From Moraxella nasibovis (GTDB lineage Bacteria > Pseudomonadota > Gammaproteobacteria > Pseudomonadales > Moraxellaceae), in assembly GCF_029581575.1 (NCBI RefSeq), contig NZ_CP089975.1, positions 1,550,001 to 1,614,000 on the forward strand: a stretch of 64,000 bases of DNA, read 5' to 3'. The notes below the pieces were generated by a model. That model searched no databases. It had not been told where the DNA came from and was given only the letters and a program-made list of their open reading frames with translations. The position numbers were made by a program, and so were the translations under genes. This document shows, one piece after another, positions 51,766 to 61,287 of the stretch. How positions within the stretch are numbered: position 1 is the stretch's first letter; every line of letters starts with the position of its first letter.

Positions 51766-52743
51766 ATGGATACTCCAACCCCCTTTCACCACGAAGCCGT
51801 CCTTGAAATCATCGCCCACATCAATGGCGACCACGCCGATGAAGTGATGACCTTTGCTCTGTATGACGCACAATTACGGCATCAAGACACACCTCTTTCC
51901 GCCAAACTCACGCAAATCTACGAGCAAGGCTTGGAGTTTCTCATTCAAAATCAAGCAGGCGAGCATACTTTTTTCTTTGAATTTAAAAAACCCCTAACCG
52001 ACATTGATCATTTACAAAAATCCTATCTGACTCTCTTAAAAATCGCAGGCAAAGCCACAGGCAGACCCTATGTCATTGAGACCCAAGACCATCTGCTTGT
52101 CAGACAAATCAGCCACATTGGTAATTTTGTCCGCATCACCGCTCTCTTGCCAGACGACACACCCACCGACCAAGCAGGCTTTGCTTATTTATTTAAAGTA
52201 TCGGACACCGAAATGCGATACTACACCCTACGCCGTGCGTGGCATAGCAAAGATGGCGATGGTAACGATGAGGTGGTGGGCGAGATTGATATCTTTACGC
52301 ACGGCGACACGGCAGGCTCAGTGTGGGCAAACAGCCTAAAAGCAGGCGACCATCTCATCAGTAATCGCCGCTACCCTGAAAAAACCGCCCATCTGCACGG
52401 GCAGGTGCTGCTCATCGGCGATGAAACTTCCTTGCCTACGGTATTTCGGATATTAGAGTTGCAGCAGCTTGACAATCCCATCGTCATCGCCTGCCTGCAC
52501 GACACACAGGATACAGCCTATCTGCAAGAATGTCCTTGCTCTTATCATCTGTTAAGCTATAACACGCCGATAGAGCTACTCCCACCAATTGAACAGCTCA
52601 TCACCAAGCAATCTGTAAAAATTGACAGCGTCTGGACAGCAATGGAAAGCAAGCTGATTAAAAAGCTGCGTGCGTCTTTTAAGGACAACTTACAGCTTGA
52701 TAGAGAGGATATGGTAGTGAAAGTGTATTGGCGGCTGGATTGA
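51766..52743 (+). CDS. siderophore-interacting protein (ferric-siderophore reductase)
   Basis: The 325-aa protein has an N-terminal DUF2470 domain (HEAVLEIIAHINGDHADEVM) followed by a SIP/ViuB-type FAD-binding domain (NFVRITALLPDDTP, MRYYTLRRAW, IDIFTHGDTAGSVWANSLKAGD) and the NAD(P)H-binding half (GQVLLIGDETSLPTVFRILE). Such proteins reduce ferric siderophores in the cytoplasm to free the iron. It lies 105 bases after the receptor gene on the same strand and completes a receptor-permease-reductase set. No siderophore synthesis gene is nearby. Confidence 0.9.
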   Translation: MDTPTPFHHEAVLEIIAHINGDHADEVMTFALYDAQLRHQDTPLSAKLTQIYEQGLEFLIQNQAGEHTFFFEFKKPLTDIDHLQKSYLTLLKIAGKATGRPYVIETQDHLLVRQISHIGNFVRITALLPDDTPTDQAGFAYLFKVSDTEMRYYTLRRAWHSKDGDGNDEVVGEIDIFTHGDTAGSVWANSLKAGDHLISNRRYPEKTAHLHGQVLLIGDETSLPTVFRILELQQLDNPIVIACLHDTQDTAYLQECPCSYHLLSYNTPIELLPPIEQLITKQSVKIDSVWTAMESKLIKKLRASFKDNLQLDREDMVVKVYWRLD

Positions 52744-53003
52744 TGGGGTGTGGCGTTATAGCAAGGCAAAGACAAGCGGACAGCCCATCAAACTTACAAT
52801 CATCACAAAATAAACAAATCTAGTAAAGTACGATTTCAAAATAAGCAAAACCATATTTTTGACAATCCATTTTTATCAACCAATTTTTATCAATCAGACT
52901 TGTCAGCCCTGCCAATAAAGCTAAGAAATATGTTATAATCATGCGTTTTTAGCTTCTAGTCATTTGCTATTATCATTCATCGTTTTAATCTGCCCACACC
53001 ACC

Positions 53004-54440
53004 ATGCTAGACATCGCCAAATACCCCATCGCTACCTACAAAAAAGAGCTGAGCGCCTTAGTCTCTTTGGCAATGCCCATGCTGCTTGCGCAGATAGCAC
53101 AAGTAGGAACAAGCTTTGTTGATACAATCATGGCAGGTGGTGCGGGCAAAGGCGATCTGGCGGCGGTGGCGCTGGGCAGCAGTCTATTTACGACCGTGTA
53201 TGTAACCTTGCTTGGTGTGATGGTGGCGCTAAGCCCGATGATCGCCCAAAAGCATGGCGCTGGGCAGACCGAACAAATCGGCGAGATGGGGCGGCAGGGT
53301 CTGTGGTATGGACTCATCACAGGCGTACTTGGCATGTTCATCATGTGGGCGGCGATCACGCCTTTTAAGGCGTTTTTTGATCTGAGCGCCCAGACGCTTG
53401 CCATCACCGAAGACTACCTTTGGTTCATCGGATTTGCCATGCCTGCCGCCATGATCCATCGAGGACTACACGCCTACGCATCCAGTCTCAACCGCCCAAA
53501 AGCCATCATGATCGTCAGCTGGCTGTGCTTTTTGGCAAACATTCCATTAAACTGGATTTTCGTCTATGGCAAATTTGGCATGCCTGCCTTGGGTGGTGCA
53601 GGCTGCGGCGTGGCGACCGCCATCGTCTTTTGGCTAAATACCCTCATTTTGGGCATTTACATCGCCAAAGACCGCTACTTTAAGCCCTTTGGTTTGATGG
53701 ATAAATTCAGCCCGCCCAATCTCAAAACCCTCGTCGAGATCACCCGTCTAGGACTGCCCATTGGCTTGTCTTTTTTTATTGAAGTCAGCTTATTCACCTG
53801 CATCATGTTCTTTGTGGCACGCCTTAAAGGGGATGCTTCTGGCACGACCGAAGATTATGTCGCAGCCCAGCAGATTGCCATCAGTTTAAGCAGCCTGCTG
53901 TATATGCTGCCGCAGAGTCTTGGTATCGCTGCGACGGTGCGTACAGGCTTTTATCTGGGGCAGCACCGAGCTCATCGGGCACGCTATGTCTCTGGCGTGG
54001 CGATCATCAGCGCCATCATCATGTCCTTTGTGACAGCAGCGATTTTAATCACCATGCGCCATCCGCTCGCCACGATATACACCGATGATTTGGCAGTGAT
54101 TGGCATCGCTGCGACGGTACTTATGTATGCTGCCGCCTTTCAGCTGGGCGATGCGGTGCAATGTGTGGCAAGTAGCGCCCTGCGTGGCTACAAAATCACC
54201 AATGTACCAATGATGATTCATCTGCTCGCCTTTTGGGGTTGTGGTCTTTTGCCAGGTTACATATTGGCGTTTCATTATGGCTTTGGCATTTATGGGTTTT
54301 GGATGGCGCTCGTCGTCTCGTTGTTGGTGGCGGCTATTTTCTTAACTTGGTATCTTGAAGTCCACAGCAAAAAAGCCATCAGACAACAAAAACAGCTCAA
54401 TCGCACGGGTCAAAACAAAGCCGATAACCCCACATTTTAG
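53004..54440 (+). CDS. MATE family efflux pump (NorM-like)
   Basis: The 478-aa protein has 12 membrane helices in two MATE halves: LVSLAMPMLLAQIAQVGTSFVDTIMAG near the N-terminus and GLPIGLSFFIEVSLFTCIMFFV starting the second half. LAAVALGSSLF and the conserved QQIAISLSSLLYMLPQSLGIAATVR region follow family norms. NorM pumps export cationic drugs by Na+ or H+ antiport. The gene stands alone; TATAAT-like sequence occurs about 65 bp upstream of the ATG. Confidence 0.92.
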   Translation: MLDIAKYPIATYKKELSALVSLAMPMLLAQIAQVGTSFVDTIMAGGAGKGDLAAVALGSSLFTTVYVTLLGVMVALSPMIAQKHGAGQTEQIGEMGRQGLWYGLITGVLGMFIMWAAITPFKAFFDLSAQTLAITEDYLWFIGFAMPAAMIHRGLHAYASSLNRPKAIMIVSWLCFLANIPLNWIFVYGKFGMPALGGAGCGVATAIVFWLNTLILGIYIAKDRYFKPFGLMDKFSPPNLKTLVEITRLGLPIGLSFFIEVSLFTCIMFFVARLKGDASGTTEDYVAAQQIAISLSSLLYMLPQSLGIAATVRTGFYLGQHRAHRARYVSGVAIISAIIMSFVTAAILITMRHPLATIYTDDLAVIGIAATVLMYAAAFQLGDAVQCVASSALRGYKITNVPMMIHLLAFWGCGLLPGYILAFHYGFGIYGFWMALVVSLLVAAIFLTWYLEVHSKKAIRQQKQLNRTGQNKADNPTF

Positions 54441-54723
54441 CCATAAATCTTACCAAAACCTTGCCCAATGGTAGATTTTATCAATTTTGCTTTGTAAAAT
54501 GACAAAAGTTTTGTACTCTATGCCCACTCATCGCAAATTGGCATAGAAATTTATTTTTGCAGGCGGTTGCAAGACACCCTTCCCAATCGGCATTGTTAGG
54601 ACAAATTGCCATTTGCACCCAAGACCATCTTTGGTTTTACCTTTGGTTTTTAAGTTTGGTTGGCGCATAGCCACTTTAACAGCCACCTTATCATTTCATG
54701 TTTTAATTAACTTAGGATTTTGT

Positions 54724-56109
54724 ATGAACAAACCCCTCAAACTCGCCCTAGCCCTAGCTGCACTAGGCACCACCTCGCAAGCCTTGGCAAATGATCTGCC
54801 CAATTTATCAAACAGCGAATTTCAGCAATGCTTGAATACTTTGAAAAACTCATCAAATTTTCAAAGCATTTCGTCCTCGACTTTTGAGACCTATCGCCCA
54901 AGCGAACCTGACCCCAGCGTCATTCGTTCGCTCAATTATCAGCCAGAATTTAAAAAAGATGTCTGGGATTATCACGCCTCTTTGGTCGATGCTGAGCGTG
55001 TGGCAGACGGCTTAAAAGCCAAAGCTGAGCAGGCGGATGTACTGCGCCGCATCGAAGCTCGCTATGGCGTAAAACCTGAGCATGTGCTTGGCGTGTGGGG
55101 GGTGGAGAGTAATTTTGGGCAGACTTTGGGTGGCAAAAACCTATTTAGCAGCCTTGCGACGCTGTCTTGCTTTGACCGCCGCCAAAGCTACTTCCGTAAA
55201 GAATTTGCCAATGCCCTTCGCATCGTCCAAAACGGCGATGTGCGTGCCCAAGACATGAACGGCTCATGGGCAGGGGCGTTCGGTCAGACGCAGTTCATGC
55301 CAAGCACCTTCTTGGAGCTGGCAGTGGATTTTGATGGCGACGGACGCAAAGACTTGGTCAATAGCAAAGCAGACGCCCTTGCCAGTACCGCCAACTTCTT
55401 GGCCAAGCGTGGCTATCGAGCAGGCGAGCCTTGGGGCTATGAAGTCAAATTAAACGGCTACACAGGCGCCAGCGGTCGCACCACCAAGCGCAGCATCAGC
55501 CACTGGCAAAATCAAGGCATCACCCTGCCAGACGGTCGCCCATTGCCAAACAACATGGCATCAGCTGGCTTACTATTGCCAGCAGGTCGCAGTGGTCCTG
55601 CCTTCTTGGTCGGCAAAAACTTTGATACTTTCTATAGCTACAACGCCTCAGAAAGCTATGCGCTCGCCATCGCTCATCTGTCCACTTTGATCGAAACTGC
55701 CAGCACCAACACCAACTTTGCCACCCCTTGGCCGACCGATGACCCCGGCATCAGCCGCCGTGAAGCCAAAGAAATCCAACAAGCGCTCATCAACGCAGGC
55801 TACGACATCGGCAATGTCGATGGCATCATCGGTGACAACACTCGCCGTGCCATCATGGATTATCAACGCAAAGTCGGCGTGACACCAGACGGTCGAGCAG
55901 GTCAAAAATTCCACCGCTTGATCACAAGCCGTGTCAGCCCAAATCCTGCACCCATCGTGCATACAAGTAGCACCATGCCGTATCAGGTGCCAGTCAGCCG
56001 TGTGCCGAGCAATCAGCAGGTCTCAACGCCTGTCAAGACCATCACGCCCAAGACCTATCAGCGTGTGGTCAATGCAGATGGCACCGTCTCACTCGTTCCA
56101 AGCCCATGA
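54724..56109 (+). CDS. MltB-type lytic murein transglycosylase with peptidoglycan-binding domain
   Basis: The 461-aa exported protein begins with a Sec signal (NKPLKLALALAALGTTSQALA). The SLT_2 catalytic domain (about 30-345) carries the catalytic Glu in GVWGVESNFGQ and SWAGAFGQTQFMPSTFLE, DGDGRKDLVNSKADALASTANFL. A PG_binding_1 domain (about 345-405; REAKEIQQALINAGYDIGNVDGIIG) and a Pro/Ser-rich tail follow. It cleaves glycan strands to 1,6-anhydro-MurNAc ends in the periplasm. The start at 54724 is fixed by the signal peptide; upstream in-frame sequence is untranslated spacer. No lipobox, so it is soluble rather than a lipoprotein. Confidence 0.92.
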   Translation: MNKPLKLALALAALGTTSQALANDLPNLSNSEFQQCLNTLKNSSNFQSISSSTFETYRPSEPDPSVIRSLNYQPEFKKDVWDYHASLVDAERVADGLKAKAEQADVLRRIEARYGVKPEHVLGVWGVESNFGQTLGGKNLFSSLATLSCFDRRQSYFRKEFANALRIVQNGDVRAQDMNGSWAGAFGQTQFMPSTFLELAVDFDGDGRKDLVNSKADALASTANFLAKRGYRAGEPWGYEVKLNGYTGASGRTTKRSISHWQNQGITLPDGRPLPNNMASAGLLLPAGRSGPAFLVGKNFDTFYSYNASESYALAIAHLSTLIETASTNTNFATPWPTDDPGISRREAKEIQQALINAGYDIGNVDGIIGDNTRRAIMDYQRKVGVTPDGRAGQKFHRLITSRVSPNPAPIVHTSSTMPYQVPVSRVPSNQQVSTPVKTITPKTYQRVVNADGTVSLVPSP

Positions 56110-56176
56110 TGACACTGACAAAATGATACGGCGATATGAGTTTGGCTGGCAGCCGCACAGCCCATCATTTTGTCAT

Positions 56177-56219
56177 AAGTCATTGAATTTGTTGGGTTTT
56201 GCCATCGCTTAACCCAACA
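56177..56219. repeat. dispersed repeat, partial copy E
   Basis: TTTGTCATAAGTCATTGAAT runs into TTGTTGGGTTTTGCC and ends TTAACCCAACAC. The core CATTGAATTTGTTGGGTTTT is the exact reverse complement of copy B around 41088-41107. Only one half of the element is present. Confidence 0.6.
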
Positions 56220-56350
56220 CTAAGCGAGCTTGTATCATAGGCAGGCTTGTATCATTTTTAAGTTTTATAAGTTAAATAAACCTCAATTCCCACTGGGGTT
56301 ATTGTGTTAATTTAATGATTTTAAAATAAAATTCGCACAATAAAAGCCAC
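56220..56350. other. spacer after the transglycosylase gene
   Basis: Together with copy E, 56110-56431 contains no supported gene. The rest of the spacer is A/T-rich and leads into a terminator hairpin at 56351-56388. Confidence 0.5.
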
Positions 56351-56388
56351 ACAAAAAGCAAGGGTAGATTCACCACCCTTGCTTTTGT
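56351..56388. terminator. bidirectional terminator hairpin
   Basis: ACAAAAAGCAAGGGT and ACCCTTGCTTTTGT pair over 13-14 bases around a 9-base loop. It separates the transglycosylase gene (plus strand) and the small gene at 56432 (minus strand), whose 3' ends face each other. Confidence 0.85.
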
Positions 56389-56431
56389 ACAAATTTTCAA
56401 ATCGGCAAATATGAGCCTTAAAGCAAAAAGA

Positions 56432-56605
56432 CTATTCTTCTACTTTGTCATCATCCCATTTGGCATAAGTTTTGGCAGGGTCGATGCCTTGCGATTTTAG
56501 GTATGCCACCTGCTCTTCTAGGGTGCGAGATTTTTCGGCATCACGCATGCTGTCTTCTAGTTGGTCAAATTTTTTAATTTCTTGGGTAAGTTTGCTGTCC
56601 GACAT
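56432..56605 (-). CDS. small acidic hypothetical protein (57 aa)
   Basis: ATG at 56605 is preceded by AAGGAGTAAAAT, an excellent ribosome binding site, and the frame ends at TAG 56432. The product is a charged helical protein (SKLTQEIKKFDQLEDSMRDA; AYLKSQGIDPAKTYAKWDDD) with no signal peptide. The family is unknown to me. Its own terminator follows. The strong initiation signals make a real gene likely. Confidence 0.75.
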   Translation of the reverse strand: MSDSKLTQEIKKFDQLEDSMRDAEKSRTLEEQVAYLKSQGIDPAKTYAKWDDDKVEE

Positions 56606-56818
56606 ATTTTACTCCTTGGATTGATTTGGGTTGGTTTAAACTTTCAGTCAGTTTCAGTCAGATGGCTCAATCTATCGGTCTAACTTTGATCCATTTGCCT
56701 GAAAAATCATAACTCTCATTAGACCAAACTTTACCCAAAAACACAATGCCAATGACGGCAAAATTTACATTTTTTCTACATTTTAATTTCATATTTTCAT
56801 GCCAGCCATCAAGTCCCT

Positions 56819-57703
56819 TTATGAGCCTTTGGCGATTTTCACATACTCATGACCTGCCAGCGGCGCAAAGTCATGCCCCACAAAACAAACAGCATCATCG
56901 ATGAGACCTGTCACCGTCGCCACCAAATTTTCATCAAAACGACTGGCATAGAAAGTCAAAGGGTGCGCCTTTGGGTTGTTGGCGGCGATCTGATAAACAC
57001 CCAGCAAGGATTTCACCCGCTCAGCGATCGCCACACCAGAATCCACCAGATGAATGTTCAGCTTTTGTTCGTCAATGTATGCTTGCAAAAATTGCTTAAA
57101 AAACGGGTAATGCGTACAGCCAAGCACGATCACATCCACGCCATCAGCCGCCCAGATTTTGACCTGCTCAATGAGCAGCCTTGCGACCTCAGAGACGATC
57201 GGCATGCCAGATTCCACCCACGGCACCAAGCGTGGCTCAAAATGCTTATACACCTCGATGCCGGCAGGTCTGGCGACCTCATCAATCACTTCTGCCAGTA
57301 GGCGACCATTTAAGGTTGCCTGCGTGGCAAGCACGGCGATTTTTTTGGTCTGCGTCATGGAACAAGCGGGCTTTACCGCAGGCACAAGCCCTACAATGGG
57401 CACGCTACACCGCTGTCGCATCGCCGTGAGCGCATGAGCAGACGCACTGTTGCAAGCGATGACGATGAGCTTACAGCCCCTTTTGCATAGACGAGCCACC
57501 GCTTGCAATGTCAATAACAAAATCTCATCGCCAGACTTATTGCCATAAGGCACATTGGCAGTATCAGCATAATAAATAAAGCGCTCATTGGGCAAAGACG
57601 CCTGCAAATGCCGATACACTGACAACCCACCGACCCCTGAGTCAAACACACCAATCGGCGCCTCCTCAAAAGCATCGATAAAATCAGGATGCTGGTTAAT
57701 CAT
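56819..57703 (-). CDS. murI: glutamate racemase
   Basis: The 294-aa enzyme makes D-glutamate for peptidoglycan. Motifs: VFDSGVGGLSVYRHL, YYADTANVPYGNKS, the first catalytic cysteine in IACNSASAHAL (the family norm is IACNTAS) and the second in VIVLGCTHYPFF. The start at 57703 (MINQHPDF) overlaps the end of the DUF1285 gene by eight bases; the upstream ATG at 57736 would overlap by more. The family core is usually 260-285 aa; a ~15-residue N-terminal extension accounts for the difference. Confidence 0.95.
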   Translation of the reverse strand: MINQHPDFIDAFEEAPIGVFDSGVGGLSVYRHLQASLPNERFIYYADTANVPYGNKSGDEILLLTLQAVARLCKRGCKLIVIACNSASAHALTAMRQRCSVPIVGLVPAVKPACSMTQTKKIAVLATQATLNGRLLAEVIDEVARPAGIEVYKHFEPRLVPWVESGMPIVSEVARLLIEQVKIWAADGVDVIVLGCTHYPFFKQFLQAYIDEQKLNIHLVDSGVAIAERVKSLLGVYQIAANNPKAHPLTFYASRFDENLVATVTGLIDDAVCFVGHDFAPLAGHEYVKIAKGS

Positions 57704-58328
57704 GCTGCGTCTCCACTTGATGCACCCTGCCACCACTCATCAAAGTCAGCACCGTCTTATCACCCATCTCATCAAGCTCCCCCATCTCGATCAGATGATA
57801 CAGCACATTGGCACCAATGCGAGCGCTCAGACCAAATCTGGTGTCGATGTACAGGCGCTGCTCAGCACGACCATCTTTGATGAATTCTTTAAAATACAAA
57901 GGCTTATCATCAAGTACGATGCGGTCGCCATTGGTCGTGCCAAAGACAATCCAAGTCTTGCCATCTTGCTCGACCTCATCCACCGTATTGACAAAAAGCG
58001 GCACATCCGCCACTTGAATGCGGTACAAATCATGCGGTGTTTTTAGAAAATATGCCTGCTTACCGTCCTCATCCCGCCCCCAAAGCACGCTGGCAAACAG
58101 ATCTACAAGTGACTGGCGAGTCATTTTTACGCCCTCATGATACCACTCGCCATTATCTTTGATAATGATGTCAAAATCATGCACCGCAGTCGGTTGCCAA
58201 GCGTCAAGTGGCGGAATTTTGCGTGACGGCTCACCGTCAGAAATGGCGGACATGATGTCATTTAAGCTGCTGTTTTTATTGGTATTTTTTAATTCTTTCT
58301 CGTGGGTGCTTTGTGTGGCTTGACTCAT
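57696..58328 (-). CDS. DUF1285 family protein
   Basis: The 210-aa protein matches DUF1285: IPPLDAWQPTAVHDFDIIIKD, NGEWYHEGVKMTR, LVDLFASVLWGRDEDG, YFLKTPHDLYRIQVADVPL. The role is unknown. The core is preceded by a Ser/Lys/Asn-rich N-terminal stretch (residues 1-35), so the real start is uncertain: 58328 follows GAGGATGGA, 58364 and 58397 are in-frame alternatives. The gene runs into murI with an eight-base overlap, so they form an operon. Confidence 0.88.
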   Translation of the reverse strand: MSQATQSTHEKELKNTNKNSSLNDIMSAISDGEPSRKIPPLDAWQPTAVHDFDIIIKDNGEWYHEGVKMTRQSLVDLFASVLWGRDEDGKQAYFLKTPHDLYRIQVADVPLFVNTVDEVEQDGKTWIVFGTTNGDRIVLDDKPLYFKEFIKDGRAEQRLYIDTRFGLSARIGANVLYHLIEMGELDEMGDKTVLTLMSGGRVHQVETQHD

Positions 58329-58675
58329 TATTCCATCCTCGTTTTGGTTGTTTTTTAAAGCCATTTGCTTGGATATTTGCTTGGATAAAAACCCCAATCC
58401 TGCGCATTTTTAGCGATAATTGTAGCCCAGTTTTGTCCACAAAAGCAATATTTAAGCCGTTTTTCAGGGCAAAATTGACGATTGTTACGCAAAAATACAA
58501 TTTGTGATGATTATTAACTTGCCTAATTCACCAAGATTGGTAAAATATAGCCACGCTTTGACACATCAAGCTTTTGCTTTTGATGGTCATTACTTTCTAT
58601 CAGCCAAATCCGCATGATTTTTCGCCGTTAAAATCGGTTTTGCGGTCAAAAGTCACCAAGCCAATAGGACAGCAT

Positions 58676-60346
58676 ATGCAACACATAGAACGAGAATCGA
58701 TGGAATTTGATGTGGTGATTGTCGGTGGCGGACCTTCTGGTCTGTCGGCGGCGATTCGCCTAAAACAGCTTGCCAATGAAGCTGGCATGGACGAATTTAT
58801 GGTCTGTGTGGTGGAAAAAGGCTCAGAATTTGGTGCGCACATCTTGTCGGGGGCAATCATGGAAACTCGTGCGCTTGACGAGCTTTTGCCCGACTGGAAA
58901 AATATGGATGCGCCCATCACTGTCGCCGCCAAAGAAGACCGTGTCTATATGATGCTAAACGACACCAAAGCCATTCAAACGCCCGACTGGGTCGTGCCAA
59001 AGCCTTTGCACAACGAAGGCAACTACATCGTCTCTTTGGGCAATGTCGTGCGCTGGCTTGCCGCTCGTGCCGAAGAGATGGAAATCATGCTATTCCCTGG
59101 CTTTGCTGCCAGCGAGATCTTATATAACGACGACGGCTCGGTCAAAGGCATTCGCACAGGTGACATGGGTGTCAATGCCGAAGGCGAAGCCAAACCCTCA
59201 TTTGAGCCAGGCTACGACCTACTTGCCAAATACACCATCTTTGCCGAAGGCTGCCGTGGACATCTTGGCAAACGCCTGATCAGCCGTTTCAACCTTGACA
59301 AAGACAAAGACCCACAGCACTACGGCATCGGTCTAAAAGAGCTGTGGGAAATCGACGCCGACAAACACGAAGAAGGCGTCATCATGCACGGCACAGGCTG
59401 GCCATTATCTGAAACAGGCGCAAGCGGTGGCTGGTTCTTGTACTTTGCCGAAGACAATCAGGTGAGCTTTGGTCTGATTTGCGACTTATCTTACAAAAAT
59501 CCTTACTTTTCACCGTTTGATGAATTACAACGCCTAAAACTCCACCCAACCATTCGCCCCATCTTAGAAGGCGGCAAACGCTTGTCCTACGGCGCAAGGG
59601 CTTTGACAAAAGGCGGCTTAAACAGCTTGCCTAAGCTTAGCTTTGCTGGTGGCGTGCTGGTTGGCGATGATGCAGGATTTTTGAACCCTGCCAAGCTCAA
59701 AGGCACGCACACTTCGATGAAATCAGGCATGATCGCCGCCGAGAGCGTCTTTGCCGCCATTAAAGCTGGTCGTGCGCATGATGAAGTGACTGAGTATCAA
59801 AGCAACTTTGAAAACTCCTGGCTTTATGAAGATGCGCACACCGCGCGCAATTTCGCCCCTGCCATTCACCGCATGGGCACGCTCATGGGCGGTGCGTTTA
59901 CTTATATTGAGCAAAATTTGTTCAATGGCAAGCTGCCACTAACCATCAGCGACAACACGCCAGACTACAAGCAACTAGACAAAGCCGACCACGCCTATAA
60001 GCCTGATTATCCAAAGCCAGATGGCAAGCTCACCTTTGATAAGCTGTCAAGCGTGTTCATCTCAAACACCAACCACGCCGAAGATCAGCCATGCCACCTT
60101 AAACTGACCGACCCTACCGTGCCAATCAGCCGCAACTTGCCGATGTACGCCGAGCCTGCCCAGCGCTACTGCCCTGCTGGTGTGTATGAAGTCGTGCCAG
60201 ATGAAAATGCCCCAGAAGGCGCACGATTTGTCATCAACAGCCAAAACTGCGTGCACTGCAAAACCTGCGACATCAAAGACCCTGCCCAAAACATCACATG
60301 GGTCACGCCAGAAGGCGGCGGCGGTCCGAACTATCCAAATATGTGA
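58676..60346 (+). CDS. electron transfer flavoprotein-ubiquinone oxidoreductase
   Basis: The 556-aa membrane-associated flavoprotein passes electrons from ETF to ubiquinone during fatty and amino acid oxidation. The FAD motif is FDVVIVGGGPSGLSAAIRLK; the middle has GGWFLYFAEDNQVSFGLICDLSY and GGVLVGDDAGFLNPAKLKGTH; the C-terminal [4Fe-4S] ferredoxin-like domain has CPAGVYE and NCVHCKTCDIKDP. The start at 58676 (MQHIERESMEFD) is chosen; 58700 is possible, and the 34 upstream residues from 58574 are not conserved. etfAB are not in the window. A terminator is shared with the convergent cytochrome gene. Confidence 0.95.
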   Translation: MQHIERESMEFDVVIVGGGPSGLSAAIRLKQLANEAGMDEFMVCVVEKGSEFGAHILSGAIMETRALDELLPDWKNMDAPITVAAKEDRVYMMLNDTKAIQTPDWVVPKPLHNEGNYIVSLGNVVRWLAARAEEMEIMLFPGFAASEILYNDDGSVKGIRTGDMGVNAEGEAKPSFEPGYDLLAKYTIFAEGCRGHLGKRLISRFNLDKDKDPQHYGIGLKELWEIDADKHEEGVIMHGTGWPLSETGASGGWFLYFAEDNQVSFGLICDLSYKNPYFSPFDELQRLKLHPTIRPILEGGKRLSYGARALTKGGLNSLPKLSFAGGVLVGDDAGFLNPAKLKGTHTSMKSGMIAAESVFAAIKAGRAHDEVTEYQSNFENSWLYEDAHTARNFAPAIHRMGTLMGGAFTYIEQNLFNGKLPLTISDNTPDYKQLDKADHAYKPDYPKPDGKLTFDKLSSVFISNTNHAEDQPCHLKLTDPTVPISRNLPMYAEPAQRYCPAGVYEVVPDENAPEGARFVINSQNCVHCKTCDIKDPAQNITWVTPEGGGGPNYPNM

Positions 60347-60374
60347 TTGTTAAAATTGATTTTGTGTAGATTTT

Positions 60375-60402
60375 ACAATCAAAACAATCAAAACAATCAA
60401 AA
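60375..60402. repeat. 9-bp tandem repeat (about three units)
   Basis: ACAATCAAA is repeated three times in direct tandem between the ETF-QO stop and the terminator. It lies outside any gene; no function is evident. Confidence 0.7.
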
Positions 60403-60437
60403 AAACACGGGGCGACCAATGATCGTCCCGTGTTTTT
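60401..60437. terminator. shared bidirectional terminator
   Basis: AAAAACACGGGGCGA pairs with TCGTCCCGTGTTTTT (one G-T pair), with A and T runs on either side, so it works for the ETF-QO gene on plus and the cytochrome gene on minus. Confidence 0.92.
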
Positions 60438-60452
60438 ATCATCAGTGCAGCA

Positions 60453-60962
60453 TCATTTTGCCTGCTCAAGCATATAATCAACCGCCGCATACACCTCAGC
60501 CTCCGTCACCGTGCTGACCGCCTGAGCAGGCATTTTATTGAAGCCCTTGGCAGAATGCTCATACAAAGTATCCACGCCCTTTTCCAGACGCTTTGCCCAC
60601 TCCGCCTTATCACTCAACTTTGGTGCGTCAAGCAGACCCTGATCATGGCAGACCTTGCAAGTTTGTTCATAGCGTTTTTTACCCTCCTCGATGGACAGCT
60701 TTGACGACAACGTCTTGACATCAGGCACGCCAACAGGACTGACAGCATCGGCTGCATCTTTCGGTACGGTCGGCTCTTGCACCACCGCCGCTTTGTTATC
60801 AGCAGGTGCCTCTTGCGTGGCAGGCGCTGCAACATTATTGGTAGGCTGACTACTGGCAGGTTGGCTTTGCTGCACTTCTGCCTTATCAGCACCGCAAGCA
60901 CAAAGCGTCGCAGTGAGTACTGTCGTCATTAGGATGGAAAATTTTTTAGCTGGGTGTTGCAT
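60453..60962 (-). CDS. cytochrome c5-type lipoprotein
   Basis: The 169-aa protein has a lipoprotein signal (SILMTTVLTATLCACG; lipidated Cys about residue 23), a ~60-residue A/P/Q-rich linker, and one c-type haem site CKVCH in YEQTCKVCHDQG. KLSDKAEWAKRLEKGVDTLYEH and a distal Met in GFNKMPAQ match the cytochrome c5 (CycB) family. It should sit on the periplasmic face as an electron carrier. Confidence 0.9.
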   Translation of the reverse strand: MQHPAKKFSILMTTVLTATLCACGADKAEVQQSQPASSQPTNNVAAPATQEAPADNKAAVVQEPTVPKDAADAVSPVGVPDVKTLSSKLSIEEGKKRYEQTCKVCHDQGLLDAPKLSDKAEWAKRLEKGVDTLYEHSAKGFNKMPAQAVSTVTEAEVYAAVDYMLEQAK

Positions 60963-61287
60963 GAGTGCCTCGCCATATAAAGTAGGAAATAAAAAATCAA
61001 AAAATCTGAGTCAATCTGATGAAACATTAAGACTAATATACCTAATTTTTATAAGGATTTACAGTTAAATTTTTAAAAAAATGGCATTTGGTGTTTTTTC
61101 AGGTTACAATATTTCATAAAAATTTTCTAAAAAGTCGTCAGCTCATGGTTCAATTTTTGAACTTTTTGTATCAAATATGTATCTGCTGATTTCCTACATC
61201 TTGTTGATTTGCTATAATTTAACCATAAATCAATTTAACCATAAATCCCATCTATATTTTTTCTTTTATTTTTCTTAGGATACTTCT
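60963..61287. other. divergent promoter region with a duplicated 16-bp unit
   Basis: No gene is seen. TATAAT at 61213-61218 is a good -10 box for the lipoprotein gene. Immediately downstream AATTTAACCATAAATC occurs twice in tandem (61216-61231 and 61232-61247). Confidence 0.55.
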
